Shown here one piece after another: positions 1 through 10,339 of a stretch of 64,000 nt of DNA. Both the position numbers and the translations under genes were made by a program. A model generated the notes under the pieces. It saw only the letters and a program-made list of their open reading frames with translations, was not told where the DNA came from and made no database searches. Within the stretch, counting starts at the first letter, position 1. Each line of letters opens with the position of its first letter. The DNA is from Pseudomonas syringae CC1557. GTDB taxonomy: Bacteria > Pseudomonadota > Gammaproteobacteria > Pseudomonadales > Pseudomonadaceae. The stretch spans positions 551,001-615,000 of the forward strand of contig NZ_CP007014.1 of assembly GCF_000452705.1 (NCBI RefSeq), read 5' to 3'.

Positions 1-866
1 GCATGCTGCCCCTGATTCGTCAGACGCTGGCCGAAGCGGACTGCGTGGCCACTGATATCGATGCCATTGCCTACACCGCAGGGCCCGGTCTGGTCGGTGC
101 GCTGCTGGTCGGTGCGTCATGCGCCCAGGCGCTGGCGTTTGCCTGGGATATTCCGGCGCTGGGCGTTCACCACATGGAAGGCCACTTGCTGGCCCCGATG
201 CTGGAAGAAAACCCGCCGCAGTTTCCGTTCGTCGCTTTGTTGGTGTCCGGTGGTCATACGCAGTTGGTGCGCGTCGACGGAATCGGTCAGTACGAGTTGC
301 TGGGCGAGACGCTGGATGATGCTGCGGGCGAGGCGTTCGACAAGACGGCCAAGATGATGGGCATGCAGTACCCGGGTGGTCCGGAGATCTCAAAAGCGGC
401 CATGCAGGGGGTACCGGGGCGGTTTGTCTTTCCCCGACCGATGACGGATCGCCCGGGCCTGGCGTTCAGCTTCAGCGGCTTGAAAACCTCGGCGCTCAAT
501 ACCTGGCAGCAGTGCCAAAGTGCCGGAGACGACAGTGAGCAAACCCGCTGCGACATCGCGCTGGCGTTCCAGCAGGCGGTGGTGGAGACTTTGACCATCA
601 AGTGCAAACGCGCGCTCAAGCAGACCGGGCTCAAGAGCCTGGTCATCGCTGGCGGCGTCAGCGCCAACAAGGCATTGCGGGTGTCACTGGAAAGCATGCT
701 GAGCGATCTGCGTGGGCATGTTTACTACGCCCGCCCGGAGTTTTGCACCGACAACGGCGCGATGATCGCCTTTGCCGGCTGTCAGCGCTTGCAGGCAGGA
801 CAGAAGGAAGACCTGAGTATCAGCGTGCAGGCGCGCTGGCCCATGGAGCAGTTGTCGCGGCTTTAG
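1..866 (+). CDS. tsaD: tRNA N6-adenosine threonylcarbamoyltransferase TsaD (5' end cut)
   Basis: TsaD transfers threonylcarbamoyl to A37 of ANN-decoding tRNAs to make t6A, working with TsaB/TsaE in the cytoplasm. The visible 287 residues keep the metal-binding HHMEGH motif (bases about 169-187), VSGGHTQLV, the AFSFSGLKT segment and the C-terminal [10 protein letters not shown] and [10 protein letters not shown] motifs of the Kae1/TsaD ASKHA fold. The family is about 341 residues long, so roughly 54 N-terminal residues lie before the window; the ATG at 3 is internal. In pseudomonads tsaD lies beside rpsU-dnaG-rpoD, which would be just outside. It converges on plsY. Confidence 0.96.
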   Translation, partial: MLPLIRQTLAEADCVATDIDAIAYTAGPGLVGALLVGASCAQALAFAWDIPALGVHHMEGHLLAPMLEENPPQFPFVALLVSGGHTQLVRVDGIGQYELLGETLDDAAGEAFDKTAKMMGMQYPGGPEISKAAMQGVPGRFVFPRPMTDRPGLAFSFSGLKTSALNTWQQCQSAGDDSEQTRCDIALAFQQAVVETLTIKCKRALKQTGLKSLVIAGGVSANKALRVSLESMLSDLRGHVYYARPEFCTDNGAMIAFAGCQRLQAGQKEDLSISVQARWPMEQLSRL

Positions 867-931
867 TTGTTGGGGCTGTAGTTGTAGGGGTTGCGAAGGC
901 AGGCAAGGGTGAGCGGGATTCACGTCACCCC

Positions 932-1501
932 TTAGAAATGCCGTTCGCGCCCGGCGAGCAGGTCGCGTAGATTGCCGCGGTGGCGCCAGACGATGAGCAG
1001 GGTCAGCACGCTCATCGGCAGCAACGCATGGGGTTCCTGCCAGGCCAGTAGTGGCAGCGTCAGGGGTGTGGCGATCAGCGCCGCGAGTGAGCTGGTACGG
1101 GTCAGGTAGAGCGTCAGCAGCCAGGCCGCTATTGCCAGGGCTGCCGCTGGTGGGTAAAGGCCCAGCAGTACCCCAGCGGCGGTTGCTACGCCTTTGCCGC
1201 CGCGGAATCGAAAGTACAGCGGGAAGAGATGTCCCAGCACTGCGCAGACCCCGATCCAGCCCTGGTGTGATGGGTCAAGGCCCCAGGTGCCGGCGAGTAA
1301 TACCGGGATCAGGCCTTTGCAGAGGTCGCCAAGCAAGGTCAGGATGGCCAGCTTTTTCCCGGCCAGACGCAGCATGTTGGTCGCACCGGCATTGCCGGAG
1401 CCACTGGCGCGCGGGTCCGGGCTGCCGCTGAGGCGACTGAGCAGGATGGCGAAGGACAGCGAGCCGAGCAGGTAGGCGAAGGTCGCCAGTAACCAAAACA
1501 T
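932..1501 (-). CDS. plsY: Glycerol-3-phosphate acyltransferase PlsY
   Basis: PlsY acylates glycerol-3-phosphate using acyl-phosphate, the first step of phospholipid synthesis, in the inner membrane. The protein is 189 residues and almost entirely hydrophobic with several membrane helices. It carries the family motifs [11 protein letters not shown] (about residues 33-43), [10 protein letters not shown] and [12 protein letters not shown]. The ATG at 1501 ([14 protein letters not shown]) is chosen because it gives the usual family length; the longer frame upstream has no membrane character and overlaps folB. It is divergent from folB, so the short spacer should hold both promoters. Confidence 0.95.
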   Translation of the reverse strand: MFWLLATFAYLLGSLSFAILLSRLSGSPDPRASGSGNAGATNMLRLAGKKLAILTLLGDLCKGLIPVLLAGTWGLDPSHQGWIGVCAVLGHLFPLYFRFRGGKGVATAAGVLLGLYPPAAALAIAAWLLTLYLTRTSSLAALIATPLTLPLLAWQEPHALLPMSVLTLLIVWRHRGNLRDLLAGRERHF

Positions 1502-1574
1502 GCTAACCATTCCGGGCGAGGATGCCCTGATTCTAACGGCGCATCGCGCCCTTGTCGTGCAGTGGAGAACAGGC

Positions 1575-1928
1575 TTGGACAGAGTTTTCATCGAGGGTCT
1601 TGAGGTCGATACGGTCATCGGCGCTTATGACTGGGAACGTGGCATTCGCCAGTGCCTGCGTCTGGACCTCAGTTTTGCCTGGGACAACCGGCCCGCTGCT
1701 GCGGGTGACGACCTGAGCAAGGCTCTCGACTACGCCAGTGTTTCAGCGCGCATTCAGGCCTTCGCCGAGCAGGCGCAGTTTCAACTGGTCGAGACCTTCG
1801 CCGAGCGTCTGGCTGAAGTCTTGATGAGCGAATTCAATATCCCCTGGTTGCGTTTGAAGCTGACCAAGCCCGGTGCTGTTGCTGCGGCAGCCGGTGTCGG
1901 TGTGGAGATCGAGCGCGGATGTCGCTGA
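1575..1928 (+). CDS. folB: Dihydroneopterin aldolase FolB
   Basis: FolB cleaves 7,8-dihydroneopterin to 6-hydroxymethyl-dihydropterin and glycolaldehyde in folate synthesis. The 117-residue product begins [22 protein letters not shown], the typical N-terminus including the YDWER active-site segment, and has the later KLTKPGAV motif. I use the TTG at 1575 because a GGAG lies eight bases upstream and the predicted length matches the family. An upstream ATG at 1500 would add a non-conserved extension. The end overlaps folK by ten bases, indicating translational coupling of two consecutive folate enzymes. Confidence 0.9.
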   Translation: MDRVFIEGLEVDTVIGAYDWERGIRQCLRLDLSFAWDNRPAAAGDDLSKALDYASVSARIQAFAEQAQFQLVETFAERLAEVLMSEFNIPWLRLKLTKPGAVAAAAGVGVEIERGCR

Positions 1929-2443
1929 CGCGGATTTTCCTCGGTCTGGGGAGCAATATCGAGCGCGAGCGGCATCTGCATGCCGGGCTGGAGGCGCTGG
2001 ATGGCTTTCTGACTGACATGCATTGTTCGCCGGTTTTCGAGAGCCACGCGGTGGGCATCAAGAGCGGGCCATTCTTCAATCTAGTGGTTTCGGCGCTGAC
2101 CGACCTGCCGCTGGCGGAGCTGGATCGCCGCCTGAAAGTCATCGAGGCCGATAACGGTCGCTATGCCCCGAATCGAGTCGGTCTGCCGCTGGACATCGAC
2201 GTGCTGCTGTATGGCGAACAGGTCGGTAACTTCGACGGGCTGATTTTGCCGAGGGCAGAGATTCTGAAGAATGCCTTCGTATTGCGCCCATTGGCGCTCA
2301 TCGCCCCCGAACGTCTCCATCCGGGTGTGGGTGTGGCGTTCAGCAAACTCTGGGTTGACGCGCAGATTGACCAGCAGCTTTGGCCTGTAGCTTTTGAGTG
2401 GCGCGGTGTGTCGCTGACGCCGGAGGATTTGCTGCGTAACTGA
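1919..2443 (+). CDS. folK: 6-hydroxymethyl-dihydropterin pyrophosphokinase FolK
   Basis: FolK transfers pyrophosphate from ATP to 6-hydroxymethyl-7,8-dihydropterin, the step after FolB. The 174-residue protein starts with the FLGLGSNIERE signature and contains YAPNRVGLPLDIDVLLYG, which corresponds to the R-x-D-D-L-DIL catalytic region, followed by LPRAEILKNAFVLRPLALIAPE, close to the H-P-R-x8-FVL-PL signature. It starts inside the folB end. The motif carries P-R-A rather than H-P-R, as in the second FolK type of pseudomonads, so a shift in detail is possible but the family is clear. Confidence 0.9.
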   Translation: MSLTRIFLGLGSNIERERHLHAGLEALDGFLTDMHCSPVFESHAVGIKSGPFFNLVVSALTDLPLAELDRRLKVIEADNGRYAPNRVGLPLDIDVLLYGEQVGNFDGLILPRAEILKNAFVLRPLALIAPERLHPGVGVAFSKLWVDAQIDQQLWPVAFEWRGVSLTPEDLLRN

Positions 2444-2545
2444 GGTCGCTATCACGTTCCGGCAAATCCCTCTCGTGCCAATGCTCAGCGGCACAACATT
2501 ACCACGCGGAGCGTGTCAACGAGATTTGAAATTTACCGCCTGAAA

Positions 2546-2618
2546 TACCGTCTTCGCGAGCCAGCTCGCTCCCACAATATTTGTGTATAACGCCGAGCGT
2601 TGGAGCGATAGCTTGTGC
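2546..2618. repeat. REP-like palindromic element
   Basis: Intergenic DNA between the convergent folK and cca contains an imperfect inverted repeat around GCGAGCCAGCTCGCTCCCACA and, about 40 bases on, the partner GAGCGTTGGAGCGATAGC followed by TTGTGCGCGAAG. The GCGAGC...GCTCGCTCCCACA core is the form of the abundant REP element of fluorescent pseudomonads. It has no coding potential and could act as a bidirectional transcript end or mRNA stabiliser. Confidence 0.6.
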
Positions 2619-2627
2619 GCGAAGCAG

Positions 2628-3857
2628 TCAGGCAACATGCTCCGCTTTGTAGACTTTCAGCGCTTTCAAGCGCTCGTTCTTCAGCGCATCGCCCAACTCT
2701 TTGCCCTTCAAGCCTTGTTCCAGCAGCGGTTGTACCGACACTGTTCTGGCCGCCTGTGCTGCGCCGCGTAGGTAGTCGGCCTGTGGATAACTGCGCTGTT
2801 CAAAGCCATGCCGTCCTCGTGCGTCCATCTCGCAGGCGGCAATGAACTCTTCGAACCGCTGTGGGCGGCGGTAGACGTCGAAGCTATGCAATAGCTCCAG
2901 CAAGGTCGAGGGTTTCAGTTCCAGCGCCCGGTGCCCATGGGTGTGGTACTGGCCGACCAGCAACGCCAGTTCCTGGCATTCTCTCGGCACGCGAAAGCGC
3001 TCGTTGACCGCTTTGATCAGCCGCAAGCCCGTGTGCTCGTGGGCGATGTGTCGGGGCCATTCGGACTCAGGCGTCAGCCCTTTGCCCAGATCGTGCAGCA
3101 GGCATGCCCAGCGCACGCTCAGCGGGTGTTGGTGAATGGCTGACTGCTCAAGCACGCCGAGCACATGTACGCCGGTATCGATTTCCGGGTGATGCGCAGC
3201 CGGTTGCGGCACGCCGAACAACGCTTCGACCTCGGGCATCAACTCGTTGAGCGCGCCGCAGTCATGCAGCACCTGGATGAACACCTGAGGCTGCTTTTCC
3301 ATCAGTGCGCGGGAGATTTCTTTCCAGCTCCGCTCGGCGGTCAGCGCCTTGAGTTCGCCTGACTCACTGAGCTGGCGCATCAGCTCCAGAGTCTCGGGAG
3401 CGATCGTGAAACCGTAGTCGGCATAGCGTGCGGCAAACCGTGCGACGCGCAAGACCCTGAGCGGATCTTCGGCGAATGCAGGCGAAACATGTCGTAAAAT
3501 TCGCGCTTCAAGATCCTGCTGGCCGTTGTACGGATCGGTCAGATTGCCGTCCTTGTCTTCGGCCATGGCATTGATGGTCAGGTCACGGCGGATCAGGTCC
3601 TGCTCAAGCGTCACCTCGGGGCTGGCGTGAAACACAAACCCGCCGTAGCCGACTCCGCTTTTACGCTCGGTGCGCGCCAGCGCGTATTCCTCGTTGGTCA
3701 GTGGATGCAAGAACACCGGAAAGTCCGTACCGACCGGGCGATAGCCCTTGATCAGCATTTCTTCAGTGCTTGCGCCCACCACTACCCAGTCGATATCAGT
3801 GACAGGTTGTCCGAGCAGGCGGTCGCGCACAGCGCCGCCAACTTTATAAATCTGCAT
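2628..3857 (-). CDS. cca: CCA-adding tRNA nucleotidyltransferase (class II, with HD domain)
   Basis: Cca builds or repairs the 3'-CCA of tRNAs without a template. The 409-residue protein opens [16 protein letters not shown] with the nucleotidyltransferase G-G-A-V-R-D motif and the DIDWVVVG catalytic aspartates (D21, D23). The [10 protein letters not shown] segment and [16 protein letters not shown] flexible loop follow. An HD phosphohydrolase domain ([13 protein letters not shown], about residues 250-262) marks the gamma-proteobacterial multifunctional type, with phosphatase and phosphodiesterase activity. Its SD (GGAGG) sits in the 3' arm of a terminator-like hairpin; see the element at 3858-3909. 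Confidence 0.96.
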   Translation of the reverse strand: MQIYKVGGAVRDRLLGQPVTDIDWVVVGASTEEMLIKGYRPVGTDFPVFLHPLTNEEYALARTERKSGVGYGGFVFHASPEVTLEQDLIRRDLTINAMAEDKDGNLTDPYNGQQDLEARILRHVSPAFAEDPLRVLRVARFAARYADYGFTIAPETLELMRQLSESGELKALTAERSWKEISRALMEKQPQVFIQVLHDCGALNELMPEVEALFGVPQPAAHHPEIDTGVHVLGVLEQSAIHQHPLSVRWACLLHDLGKGLTPESEWPRHIAHEHTGLRLIKAVNERFRVPRECQELALLVGQYHTHGHRALELKPSTLLELLHSFDVYRRPQRFEEFIAACEMDARGRHGFEQRSYPQADYLRGAAQAARTVSVQPLLEQGLKGKELGDALKNERLKALKVYKAEHVA

Positions 3858-3909
3858 AAAAAACCTCCGTAAGCGCGACAGGATAAACCTTGCGTTGCGC
3901 TCACGGAGG
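3858..3909 (-). terminator. Terminator-like hairpin whose 3' arm contains the cca ribosome-binding site
   Basis: Read on the minus strand, CCTCCGTGAGCGC pairs with GCGCTTACGGAGG over 13 positions (one G-U), followed directly by six U and then the cca AUG. It has the form of an intrinsic terminator for the upstream prkA-yeaH-spoVR operon, and the GGAGG of the 3' arm is also the only SD for cca. Confidence 0.7.
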
Positions 3910-3954
3910 CTAAAACTGCATGAATAATGGCCTGGTCAACCTTGGGTCCAGCAA

Positions 3955-5517
3955 CTACAGGTGTACGATCGCCATATCACGCCGGGAAAACTCACTGTCG
4001 GCATGCTCGCCTTTCGGGGGGACGTGGTGGACTTTGACCACCTCATCGCCCTGAAGGGTTTCCAGGTGGATATCAAAACCCCATAGCCGGTGCAGATGCT
4101 TGAGCACCTCGTCGGTCGAGTCACCCAAAGGTTTGCGGTTGTGCTGCTGGTGACGCAGGGTCAGCGAGCGGTCGCCGCGCCGGTCGATACTGTAAATCTG
4201 GACGTTGGGCTCACGATTGCCGAGGTTGTACTGTGCAGCAAGGATTTCGCGGATAGTCCGGTAACCGTTTTCATCGTGAATGGCCGGTACCAAAAGGTCA
4301 TCTTTCTGGTCGTCGTCCATGATGCTGAACAGCTTGAGATCGCGGATAACCTTGGGCGACAGATATTGCAGGATGAAACTCTCGTCCTTGAAGCTGCTCA
4401 TGGCAAACTTGATTGCCGTTAGCCAGTCAGTGCCGGCAATTTCCGGAAACCATTGCCTGTCTTCGTCGGTCGGGTGTTCGCACATTCGCCGGATGTCCTG
4501 ATACATGGCAAACCCGAGCGTGTAGGGGTTTATGCCGCTGTAATAAGGACTGTCAAATCCCGGCTGATAGATAACACTGGTGTGCGACGTCAGGAACTCC
4601 ATCATGAAACCGTCGGTGACCAGGCCTTCGTCATACAGGTCGTTCATCAGCGTGTAATGCCAGAACGTCGCCCAGCCTTCGTTCATCACCTGAGTCTGGC
4701 GTTGCGGGTAGAAGTATTGTGCAATCTTGCGCACGATACGCACCACTTCGCGCTGCCAGGGCTCCAGCAGCGGCGCGTGTTTCTCGATGAAATAAAGAAT
4801 GTTTTCCTGCGGTTCGGCGGGGAAGCGCGCGTTGTCTTCCTTGCCGGCCTTGTCGGCGTTTTTCGGAATGGTTCGCCACAGATCGTTGATCTGCCGTTGC
4901 AGGTGCTCCTCGCGGTCCTTCTGGCGACGGCGTTCTTCTTCGGCAGAAATCGGGTAGGGACGTTTGTAACGGTCCACGCCGTAGTTCATCAGGGCGTGGC
5001 AGGAGTCGAGCAAGTCCTCTACAGCGTCTATGCCATAGCGTTCCTCGCACTGCATGATGTACTGCTTGGCGAACACCAGGTAATCGATGATGGAGCTGGC
5101 GTCAGTCCAGGTGCGGAACAGGTAATTGCCTTTGAAGAAGCTATTGTGCCCGTAGCAGGCGTGGGCAACGACCAGTGCCTGCATGCAGATGGTGTTTTCT
5201 TCCATCAGATAAGCGATGCACGGATCGGAGTTGATGACGATCTCGTAGGCCAGACCCATCTGGCCTCGCGAGTAGGATTTTTCAGTGCTGAGGAAGTGTT
5301 TACCGTAGGACCAGTGATGGTAGCCCAGTGGCATGCCCACCGAGGCATAAGCGTCCATCATTTGCTCGGCAGTGATCACTTCGATCTGGTTGGGGTAGGT
5401 GTCCAGGGCATAACGCTCGGCAATCCTGCCGATTTCCCGGTCATAGGCCCGTATCAGTTCAAACGTCCACTCTGACCCGGTGGAAAGGGGTTGGCGTTTC
5501 TGCTCTCTGGCGGTCAT
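3955..5517 (-). CDS. SpoVR family protein (YcgB-like)
   Basis: A 520-residue cytoplasmic protein of the SpoVR/YcgB family, recognised by [10 protein letters not shown] near residue 65, the [19 protein letters not shown] block and [17 protein letters not shown]. The biochemical role is unknown; in Bacillus the namesake affects the spore cortex, while in non-sporulating bacteria it travels with YeaH and PrkA. Its ATG overlaps the yeaH stop by four bases, so the three genes form one operon (prkA-yeaH-spoVR). The conserved His/Glu-rich motifs suggest a metal site, which is inference only. Confidence 0.93.
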   Translation of the reverse strand: MTAREQKRQPLSTGSEWTFELIRAYDREIGRIAERYALDTYPNQIEVITAEQMMDAYASVGMPLGYHHWSYGKHFLSTEKSYSRGQMGLAYEIVINSDPCIAYLMEENTICMQALVVAHACYGHNSFFKGNYLFRTWTDASSIIDYLVFAKQYIMQCEERYGIDAVEDLLDSCHALMNYGVDRYKRPYPISAEEERRRQKDREEHLQRQINDLWRTIPKNADKAGKEDNARFPAEPQENILYFIEKHAPLLEPWQREVVRIVRKIAQYFYPQRQTQVMNEGWATFWHYTLMNDLYDEGLVTDGFMMEFLTSHTSVIYQPGFDSPYYSGINPYTLGFAMYQDIRRMCEHPTDEDRQWFPEIAGTDWLTAIKFAMSSFKDESFILQYLSPKVIRDLKLFSIMDDDQKDDLLVPAIHDENGYRTIREILAAQYNLGNREPNVQIYSIDRRGDRSLTLRHQQHNRKPLGDSTDEVLKHLHRLWGFDIHLETLQGDEVVKVHHVPPKGEHADSEFSRRDMAIVHL

Positions 5518-6785
5518 GACACTAACCTTCGCTGGAAGAGTTCGCGGAATACCGGATAGATATCACCGGCAGAGACCAGCTGCTGCTGGGCAAACGTATC
5601 GGCATATTCTTCACCGATGCGTTCGTATTCGTACCACAGGGCCTGATGTTCACGCGGAGTGATTTCCACGTACGTGTAGTACTGCACAAAGGGCATGATC
5701 TGTTTGGTCAGGATTTCCCGGCAGATAGGTGAGTCGTCGTTCCAGTTGTCGCCGTCCGACGCCTGGGCTGCATAGATATTCCAGTCGCTGCTCGGGTAGC
5801 GCGCAGCCATGATTTCCTGCATCAGTTTCAAGGCACTGGAAACAATGGTGCCGCCGGTTTCCCGTGAATAGAAAAACTCTTCTTCGTCCACTTCGCGGGC
5901 GCTGGTGTGGTGGCGAATGAACACAACATCGATCTTGTCGTAGTTACGCTTGAGGAACAGGTACAGCAGGATGAAAAAACGCTTGGCGATGTCTTTGGTG
6001 GCCTGGGTCATGGAGCCGGAGACGTCCATCAGGCAGAACATGACCGCTTTGGAGCTGGGGTTGGGCTGTTTGACCAGCAGGTTGTACTTGAGATCGAAGG
6101 TGTCGAGATAAGGCACGCGCCGAATGCGTGCCTTCAGGCGTTCGATTTCTCCTTCCAACTCCTGAATATCACCGAAGTTGTCGGGCTCTTCGCGCTTCAT
6201 GCGCTCAAGTTCGCTGGTCGTTTCCCTGAGTTTGGCGCGGCTGCTGCCAGACAGTGCGATACGCCGTGCGTGAGCCGAGCGCAGGGTGCGGATGATGTTG
6301 ATGCGAGACGGGTTGCCTTCGTTGCTGATCCCTGCGCGCACAGTCTTGAAAGTGTCGGTTCCGGTCAGGTTGCGTTTGACCAGATTGGGCAGTTCCAGGT
6401 CCTCGAACATGAATTCAAGAAACTCTTCCTGGGTGATCTGGAACGAGAACTCGTCCATGCCTTCGCCAGAGTTACCCGCCTTGCCAGGCCCTTTGCCGCC
6501 AGCGCCGCCTTGCGGGCGAGCGATATGCTCACCTGTGGTGAATTCCTTGTTGCCGGGGTGAACCACGGTCTGTTTGCCGCCACGCCCGTGATGCAACACC
6601 GGCTCGTCAATGTCGCGCCCGGGAATGCTGATCTGTTCGCCATGTTCCATGTCGGTAATGGAGCGTCGACTGACGGCTTCCTCCACTGCCTTCTTGATAT
6701 GGTCACGGTAACGGCGCAGAAACCGCTGCCGGTTTACTGTGCTCTTGTTCTTGCCGTTGAGACGTCGGTCGATCACATAACTCAT
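5514..6785 (-). CDS. yeaH: YeaH/DUF444 family protein, VWA-like
   Basis: A 423-residue DUF444 protein, the partner of the PrkA/YeaG kinase. In E. coli the YeaG-YeaH pair is RpoS-dependent and helps survival of sustained nitrogen starvation. The N-terminal third is basic and glycine-rich ([16 protein letters not shown] and a GGAGGKGPG stretch). The C-terminal half has the metal-ion-dependent adhesion motif [12 protein letters not shown] (about residues 248-259) of a von Willebrand A-like fold. It sits between prkA and spoVR and is translationally coupled to spoVR. Molecular function is not established. Confidence 0.93.
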   Translation of the reverse strand: MSYVIDRRLNGKNKSTVNRQRFLRRYRDHIKKAVEEAVSRRSITDMEHGEQISIPGRDIDEPVLHHGRGGKQTVVHPGNKEFTTGEHIARPQGGAGGKGPGKAGNSGEGMDEFSFQITQEEFLEFMFEDLELPNLVKRNLTGTDTFKTVRAGISNEGNPSRINIIRTLRSAHARRIALSGSSRAKLRETTSELERMKREEPDNFGDIQELEGEIERLKARIRRVPYLDTFDLKYNLLVKQPNPSSKAVMFCLMDVSGSMTQATKDIAKRFFILLYLFLKRNYDKIDVVFIRHHTSAREVDEEEFFYSRETGGTIVSSALKLMQEIMAARYPSSDWNIYAAQASDGDNWNDDSPICREILTKQIMPFVQYYTYVEITPREHQALWYEYERIGEEYADTFAQQQLVSAGDIYPVFRELFQRRLVS

Positions 6786-6800
6786 AGGCCCCTCCGGGGA

Positions 6801-6900
6801 GCTTCAAGTTGAAAGCTTCAAGCTGCAAGCGAATGCGGCGTCAGCCCTCGATTCAGGGCTTGACCGCAGTCTGCTTGCAGCCGATAGCTTGAAGCTTGCA
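6801..6900. repeat. REP-type inverted repeat between prkA and yeaH
   Basis: AAGCTTCAAGCTGCAAGC (6813-6830) is mirrored by GCTTGCAGC...GCTTGAAGC (6873-6894), with an inner hairpin AGCCCT/AGGGCT at 6843-6860. This resembles the GCTTCAAGCTGCAAGC repeat common in P. syringae genomes. Lying inside the operon, it could differentially stabilise the prkA message. Confidence 0.65.
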
Positions 6901-6906
6901 CCTGCC

Positions 6907-8829
6907 TTATTGCGACTTGCGCACGCGCAGATACCATTCGGATAGCAGCCGTACCTGCTTGTCCGTGTAGCCCCTCTCGACCATTCGTGTGACGAAGTCG
7001 TTGTGTTTCTGCTGATCCTCTTTGCTGGCTTTGGCATTGAAACTGATAACCGGCAGAAGGTCCTCGGTGTTGGAGAACATTTTCTTCTCGATCACCACAC
7101 GCAGTTTCTCGTAACTGAGCCAGGTCGGGTTCTTGCCGTTGTTATTGGCGCGGGCACGCAGCACGAAGTTGACGATTTCGTTGCGGAAATCTTTCGGGTT
7201 ACTAATGCCTGCCGGTTTCTCGATTTTCTCCAGTTCCTCGTTCAACGCCACGCGATTGAGAATTTCGCCGGTTTCCGGGTCGCGGTATTCCTGATCCTGA
7301 ATCCAGAAATCCGCGTACAGCACATAGCGGTCAAAGATGTTCTGGCCGTACTCGCTGTAGGACTCCAGGTATGCGGTCTGGATTTCCTTGCCGATGAATT
7401 CAATGTAACGCGGCGCCAGATATTCCTTGATGAAACGCAGGTAGCGTTCGCGGGTCTCTGCGGGGAATTGCTCCTGTTCAATTTGCTGTTCCAGCACATA
7501 GAGCAGGTGGACCGGGTTGGCAGCGATTTCGTGAGGATCGAAGTTGAAGACCTTGGACAGGATCTTGAACGCGAAGCGCGTGGACAGGCCGTTCATGCCT
7601 TCATCCACGCCTGCGCTGTCGCGATACTCCTGAATCGACTTGGCCTTTGGATCGGTATCCTTCAGGTTCTCGCCGTCATACACGCGCATCTTCGAGTAGA
7701 TGTTGGAGTTGTCCGGTTCCTTGAGGCGCGACAGGGTGGTGAATTGCGCGAGCATTTTCAGGGTGTCTGGCGCGCAATGCGCCTTGGCCAGCGAGCTGTT
7801 GAACAGCAGCTTGTCGTAAATCTTGATCTCGTCGCTGACGCGCAGGCAATACGGCACCTTCACGATGTAGATACGGTCGATGAAGGCTTCGTTGTTCTTG
7901 TTGTTGCGAAAGCTGTGCCATTCCGATTCGTTGGAGTGCGCCAGCAGAATACCGGTGAACGGAATCGCCCCCAGCCCCTCGGTACTGTTGTAGTTGCCTT
8001 CCTGAGTGGCCGTCAGCAATGGATGGAGGACCTTGATCGGCGCCTTGAACATCTCGACGAATTCCATCAGGCCCTGGTTGGCCCGGCACAGTGCGCCCGA
8101 GTAGCTGTACGCGTCGGCGTCGTTTTGCGGGAATTCTTCCAGTTTGCGGATATCGACCTTGCCGACCAGCGCGGAGATATCCTGGTTGTTCTCGTCGCCT
8201 GGCTCGGTTTTCGCGACAGCGATCTGATTGAGAACAGAAGGGTACAGCTTGACCACCTTGAACTGACTGATGTCGCCCCCGAACTCAGCCAGACGTTTGG
8301 TCGCCCAGGGCGACATGATGGTGCTCAGGTAGCGTCGCGGAATCCCGAAGTCTTCTTCAAGAATCGCACCGTCCTCACTGGCATTGAACAGGCCCAGGGG
8401 TGATTCGAAAACCGGCGAGCCCTTGATGGCGTAGAACGGGACTTTTTCGATCAGTTGCTTGAGTTTTTCAGCCAGGGACGATTTACCACCGCCCACCGGG
8501 CCGAGCAGATAGAGGATTTGTTTCTTCTCTTCCAGGCCTTGGGCGGCATGGCGGAAATACGAGACGATCTGGTCGATGCATTCTTCCATCCCGTGGAAGT
8601 CGGCAAAGGCCGGATAGCGGCGTATGACCTTGTTGGAGAAGATTCGCGACAACCGGGAATTGACGGATGTGTCCACCAGTTCAGGTTCGCCAATGGCCAG
8701 CAGCAGACGTTCTGCGGCAGAGGCATAGGCGCTGCGATCCTGTTTGCAGAGCTCAAGATACTCCTGTAACGAGAGCTCTTCCTGTCGTGTGCTTTCAAAG
8801 CGGTCTTTGAAGTGGCTGAATATACTCAT
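6907..8829 (-). CDS. prkA: PrkA/YeaG family AAA serine protein kinase
   Basis: A 640-residue PrkA-family protein with an N-terminal AAA domain holding the Walker A motif GPVGGGKSSLAEKL (about residues 112-125) and a C-terminal kinase-like domain. The AHSNESEW and LYVLEQQIEQEQFP segments are typical of the YeaG branch (E. coli YeaG 644 residues). In E. coli YeaG autophosphorylates and, with YeaH, acts in nitrogen-starvation and stationary-phase survival. It is the first gene of prkA-yeaH-spoVR. No clear sigma-54 promoter (GG-N10-GC) was seen by eye upstream. Confidence 0.95.
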   Translation of the reverse strand: MSIFSHFKDRFESTRQEELSLQEYLELCKQDRSAYASAAERLLLAIGEPELVDTSVNSRLSRIFSNKVIRRYPAFADFHGMEECIDQIVSYFRHAAQGLEEKKQILYLLGPVGGGKSSLAEKLKQLIEKVPFYAIKGSPVFESPLGLFNASEDGAILEEDFGIPRRYLSTIMSPWATKRLAEFGGDISQFKVVKLYPSVLNQIAVAKTEPGDENNQDISALVGKVDIRKLEEFPQNDADAYSYSGALCRANQGLMEFVEMFKAPIKVLHPLLTATQEGNYNSTEGLGAIPFTGILLAHSNESEWHSFRNNKNNEAFIDRIYIVKVPYCLRVSDEIKIYDKLLFNSSLAKAHCAPDTLKMLAQFTTLSRLKEPDNSNIYSKMRVYDGENLKDTDPKAKSIQEYRDSAGVDEGMNGLSTRFAFKILSKVFNFDPHEIAANPVHLLYVLEQQIEQEQFPAETRERYLRFIKEYLAPRYIEFIGKEIQTAYLESYSEYGQNIFDRYVLYADFWIQDQEYRDPETGEILNRVALNEELEKIEKPAGISNPKDFRNEIVNFVLRARANNNGKNPTWLSYEKLRVVIEKKMFSNTEDLLPVISFNAKASKEDQQKHNDFVTRMVERGYTDKQVRLLSEWYLRVRKSQ

Positions 8830-9116
8830 GACGTCACCTCGCTCGATACGTAGAGCCGGCGGCGGATCATCAGTCGATGCTGGCAGCGTCTGAACATCCA
8901 GATGCTGTTTACCCCCCAGAACACCATAAAAGTAACTACCGATGACCCACGCGCCGGTGTACCGGCTCTCCCCTGAATACGGATGGCCTGAGGCTTAGGA
9001 TAGTTCGGATTCGGAAAGATAAAGAAGGGATGCGCGAGAAGAGGGGCTGACCGTTCGTCAGATGCAGCGCGAGCCCGCGTAGAACGCGGGATCAGCTGTC
9101 ATAAAAATATTTTGTA
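8830..9116. other. Intergenic region between glpE and prkA
   Basis: About 290 bases with no convincing gene. It should hold the prkA promoter. A perfect hairpin CCCGCGT-aga-ACGCGGG lies at 9074-9090, downstream of glpE on the minus strand, but no U-run follows, so I do not call it an intrinsic terminator. Confidence 0.5.
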
Positions 9117-9437
9117 TCAGCCTTGTGCGGTTTCGGCCGGGTAAGTGGTGCGCCAGAGTTCGAAACCACCGTCGACGCTGTACACGTCAGAGAAACCCTG
9201 ACCCACCAGATAGGCCGCGGCTTGCTGGCTGGAGTTACCGTGGTAGCAGACCACTACCAGCGGCTTGTCCAGGTCGGCCTTGGCGATGAAGTCAGCGATC
9301 GAGTGATTATCCAGATGCCGGGAATCAGGAATGTGATTGCTTTGAAAAGCCTGCGCATCACGAACATCGACCAGTACGGCACCCTGTTCGCGTAGTGCCT
9401 GAGCCTGTTCAGGCGGGATACGTTTGAATTCGGTCAT
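9117..9437 (-). CDS. glpE: Thiosulfate sulfurtransferase GlpE (single-domain rhodanese)
   Basis: A 106-residue single rhodanese domain that moves sulfane sulfur from thiosulfate to thiol acceptors or cyanide. The catalytic loop [14 protein letters not shown] has the nucleophilic cysteine at about residue 65 in the C-Y-H-G-N-S-S form diagnostic of Glp[10 protein letters not shown] is the conserved N-terminal motif. The start at 9437 overlaps the apaH stop by four bases; longer upstream frames are apaH in another register. It is the last gene of the lptD-surA-pdxA-rsmA-apaG-apaH-glpE run. Confidence 0.95.
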   Translation of the reverse strand: MTEFKRIPPEQAQALREQGAVLVDVRDAQAFQSNHIPDSRHLDNHSIADFIAKADLDKPLVVVCYHGNSSQQAAAYLVGQGFSDVYSVDGGFELWRTTYPAETAQG

Positions 9438-10339
9438 TGCTTGGGCTCCTGAGCCTGAGGTTGCTGACTGTCGGCGATACCGGGCTGCATACCGATGATG
9501 ACTGGCCCGGGCGCGGCATTGCCTACAGCATCGCAATTGCACTGATGACGTTCAAGCGTATCAACGTTGAGCAGGGTCATGGCGCCGCCCCAGACACATC
9601 CGCTGTCGAGCGCAAAGACTCCGGGTTCGTCGCAACGACCTTCCAGTGCCGCCCAGTGGCCGAAAATGATCTTTACGTCTCGGGTCTTGCGGGTCGTGTG
9701 GCTGAACCAGGGCACGTAACCAGGCATCGCGGAGCCGACGCCTTCCTTGCTCTTCAGATCGAGCTTGCCGTCGCTGGTGCAGAAGCGCATGCGCGTGAAG
9801 TAGTTGGTGATGACTCGCAAGCGCGTCACGCCGGTCAGGTTACTGTCCCACTTGGCGGGTTCATTGCCGTACATGCCATCCAGAAACGCGCCATACAGCT
9901 GCTCGTCCTGAAGCGCCTGCTCAACTTCGGCGGCGCACTTGAGGGCTTTTTTCAGTGACCATTGCGGAGGGATGCCGGCATGCACCATGGCGATGTTGCG
10001 GTTTTCATCGTGGTGCATGAGTTTCTGTCGGCGCAGCCAGCCCAGCAACTCATCGCGATCCGGTGCGTCGATAATTTCGCGCAGCGTATCGCCTTTCTTC
10101 AGGCGTTCGACGTTGCGAGCGGCCGCGAGCAGGTGCAGATCATGGTTACCCAGCACGCAGACCAGCGATTCCCGGATGGTGTACAGGTAACGCAGGGTTT
10201 CCAGCGACTGGGGCCCGCGGTTGACCAGATCGCCCACCAGCCACAGTCGATCCCGGGAAGGATCGAAACTGACGTGGTCGAGCAGGCATTTCAGGGGATC
10301 AAGACAACCTTGCAGGTCGCCAACCGCGTAAACCGCCAT
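9434..10339 (-). CDS. apaH: Symmetrical bis(5'-nucleosyl)-tetraphosphatase ApaH
   Basis: ApaH hydrolyses Ap4A to two ADP and removes Np4 caps from RNA 5' ends. The 301-residue protein is a calcineurin-like phosphoesterase: GDLQGC (residues 7-12), [12 protein letters not shown] (about 36-47), GNHDLHLL (about 65-72) and [10 protein letters not shown] supply the metal ligands. The C-terminal portion after about residue 275 is Pro/Gln-rich and probably disordered. It overlaps apaG at the start and glpE at the end, in the gene order seen in E. coli and P. aeruginosa. Confidence 0.97.
   Translation of the reverse strand: MAVYAVGDLQGCLDPLKCLLDHVSFDPSRDRLWLVGDLVNRGPQSLETLRYLYTIRESLVCVLGNHDLHLLAAARNVERLKKGDTLREIIDAPDRDELLGWLRRQKLMHHDENRNIAMVHAGIPPQWSLKKALKCAAEVEQALQDEQLYGAFLDGMYGNEPAKWDSNLTGVTRLRVITNYFTRMRFCTSDGKLDLKSKEGVGSAMPGYVPWFSHTTRKTRDVKIIFGHWAALEGRCDEPGVFALDSGCVWGGAMTLLNVDTLERHQCNCDAVGNAAPGPVIIGMQPGIADSQQPQAQEPKQ

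Noticed and set aside
4453..5475. Long plus-strand open frame opposite spoVR
   Set aside because: Antisense shadow of a well-conserved SpoVR gene in a high-GC genome; no SD and no recognisable domain.
7003..8403. 466-codon plus-strand frame opposite prkA
   Set aside because: Antisense to a clear PrkA coding sequence; composition is the mirror of the real gene and no family resemblance was seen.
9074..9090. Hairpin after glpE as intrinsic terminator
   Set aside because: Perfect stem but no following U-run on either strand.
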